Shown here: positions 63,450 to 64,000 of the stretch, one piece after another
Position numbering within the stretch: position 1 is the stretch's first letter
Layout of the letters: every line of letters starts with the position of its first letter
Source: AP-15 sp963736715
GTDB taxonomy: Bacteria > Pseudomonadota > Alphaproteobacteria > ATCC43930 > CGMCC-115725
Reading direction: 5' to 3'
Assembly: GCA_963736715.1 (NCBI GenBank)
Contig: CAVTQA010000049.1
Span: 177,887-241,886, forward strand
DNA length: 64,000 nt
Program-made: the position numbers and the translations under genes
The notes under the pieces: model-generated
The model's database searches: none
What the model saw: only the letters and a program-made list of their open reading frames with translations
Told to the model about the DNA's origin: nothing

Positions 63450-63749
63450 ATGAGCGTTCGGATTGCGGCCATCCTTGCGATAGCGGTTGCGGCCATACTG
63501 CCGGGCGCGGTCGCAAAAGCTGCCTGTGCCGTGAGCAGCTCTAACCGGTGTGTCGATACCGGCTCGCCGGTCAATCTGAACTCCGTACCGGACATCGCGA
63601 GCAAAATCGTCGGCGAAGAACCGATCGGCGCCAAACAGGCTAAGCCGGCGGCCGAGCCCACCGCACCGGCGTCCTACACCGGTCCGATTTTCGGTGTGAC
63701 CTCGGGGAAGCGGGCGCCCACACTCGGCTATTCGTGGTCGTTGGAGTGA
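63450..63749 (+). CDS. Small exported protein of unknown function
   Basis: 99 residues. Signal peptide M-S-V-R-I-A-A-I-L-A-I-A-V-A-A-I-L-P-G-A-V-A-K-A with a cut near AKA-AC. The rest has two Cys close together (AACAVSSSNRCVD) and an Ala/Pro-rich middle (AKPAAEPTAPAS). No known family. GGGGAGG lies 9 bases before the ATG. Divergent from the GlcG-like gene. Confidence 0.6.
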   Translation: MSVRIAAILAIAVAAILPGAVAKAACAVSSSNRCVDTGSPVNLNSVPDIASKIVGEEPIGAKQAKPAAEPTAPASYTGPIFGVTSGKRAPTLGYSWSLE

Positions 63750-63793
63750 CGGCGTAAGCGGCTGTTCGGACGGGTTATGATGAAAAGGCTGCC

Positions 63794-63991
63794 GTGTCCG
63801 GCGATCGCTTACTCCAGGCTCTTCTATATCTGACCATCCTGCTGTTCGTCAGTGCCGGCGTGCTCCCATTGGCGCGCAGCCGATATCCTTTGGCGAAATG
63901 GTCGAGGTGGGGCGCCATCGTGATCTTTTCGGCGGCGGTTATTTACGCGCTGATCCTAACCTTTCGGTGGGGGCTCGATCGGTATTATTAG
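63794..63991 (+). CDS. Small membrane protein of unknown function
   Basis: 65 residues from a GTG at 63794. Two hydrophobic helices (LLQALLYLTILLFVSAGVLP and WGAIVIFSAAVIYALILTF) are separated by a short basic loop (ARSRYPLAKWSR). The start codon is uncertain. No family recognised. Confidence 0.5.
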   Translation: MSGDRLLQALLYLTILLFVSAGVLPLARSRYPLAKWSRWGAIVIFSAAVIYALILTFRWGLDRYY

Positions 63992-64000
63992 CGCGAAGCA

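Overview
The window is one contiguous piece of a GC-rich alphaproteobacterial chromosome. The basis is the gene content and order: mdh-sucC-sucD-odhA-odhB-lpd, then xerC-DUF484-priA, a hopanoid/MlaC-type periplasmic protein, a Lin0512 pair, a rhizobial-type TPR protein, and interspersed short palindromic repeats. The exact order (Hyphomicrobiales or Rhodospirillales) cannot be fixed from the sequence alone. No rRNA, CRISPR, integrase of a mobile element or transposase was seen. One tRNA is present, tRNA-Gly(CCC) at 30161-30234.

Layout. 1-2.3 kb: the end of an ammonium transporter converging on ftsH. 2.6-10 kb: an MlaC/HpnM-like protein, two paralogous enolase-superfamily genes around a VOC (glyoxalase-fold) gene, a Cys/Met-metabolism PLP enzyme, two small exported proteins and a CocE-type hydrolase. 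10-12.2 kb: two coupled orphan genes, an SMP-30 lactonase and an EthD-like protein. 12.5-23.3 kb: a hydantoinase-type amidohydrolase with a CobW metallochaperone, opposite a complete branched-chain/amide-type ABC importer (two ATPases, two permeases, binding protein) with an embedded acyl-CoA ligase and a downstream asparaginase. 23.4-31.6 kb: MoxR ATPase, membrane sulfatase-fold protein, SET-domain protein, TatA, serine hydrolase, then a damaged stretch (GST, lipid kinase, metallophosphoesterase), the tRNA, a cupin and a dienelactone hydrolase. 31.7-40.3 kb: the lower TCA cycle operon. 40.3-49 kb: CMD family, nitroreductase, two Lin0512 paralogues, xerC, DUF484, priA, a SpeE-like protein, a DUF2161 nuclease-like protein and an alcohol dehydrogenase. 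49.4-56.5 kb: an RND efflux pair, a TauD-like dioxygenase and a two-subunit Rieske ring-hydroxylating oxygenase. 56.8-61.4 kb: a graveyard holding an acyl-CoA dehydrogenase stump, a degraded TPR/membrane-protein pair and a broken autotransporter. 61.5-64 kb: threonine aldolase, a GlcG-like protein and two small exported or membrane proteins.

Two features run through the whole window. First, many otherwise intact genes carry a single extra base, nearly always inside a run of two or three identical bases, which looks more like base-calling error than decay. The TPR, lipid-kinase and autotransporter loci, by contrast, have mixed lesions and, in the TPR gene, nonsense codons, so they look truly dead. 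Second, GC-rich palindromic elements lie between genes and, in two cases, inside genes in frame (the odhB linker and the priA N-terminal region).
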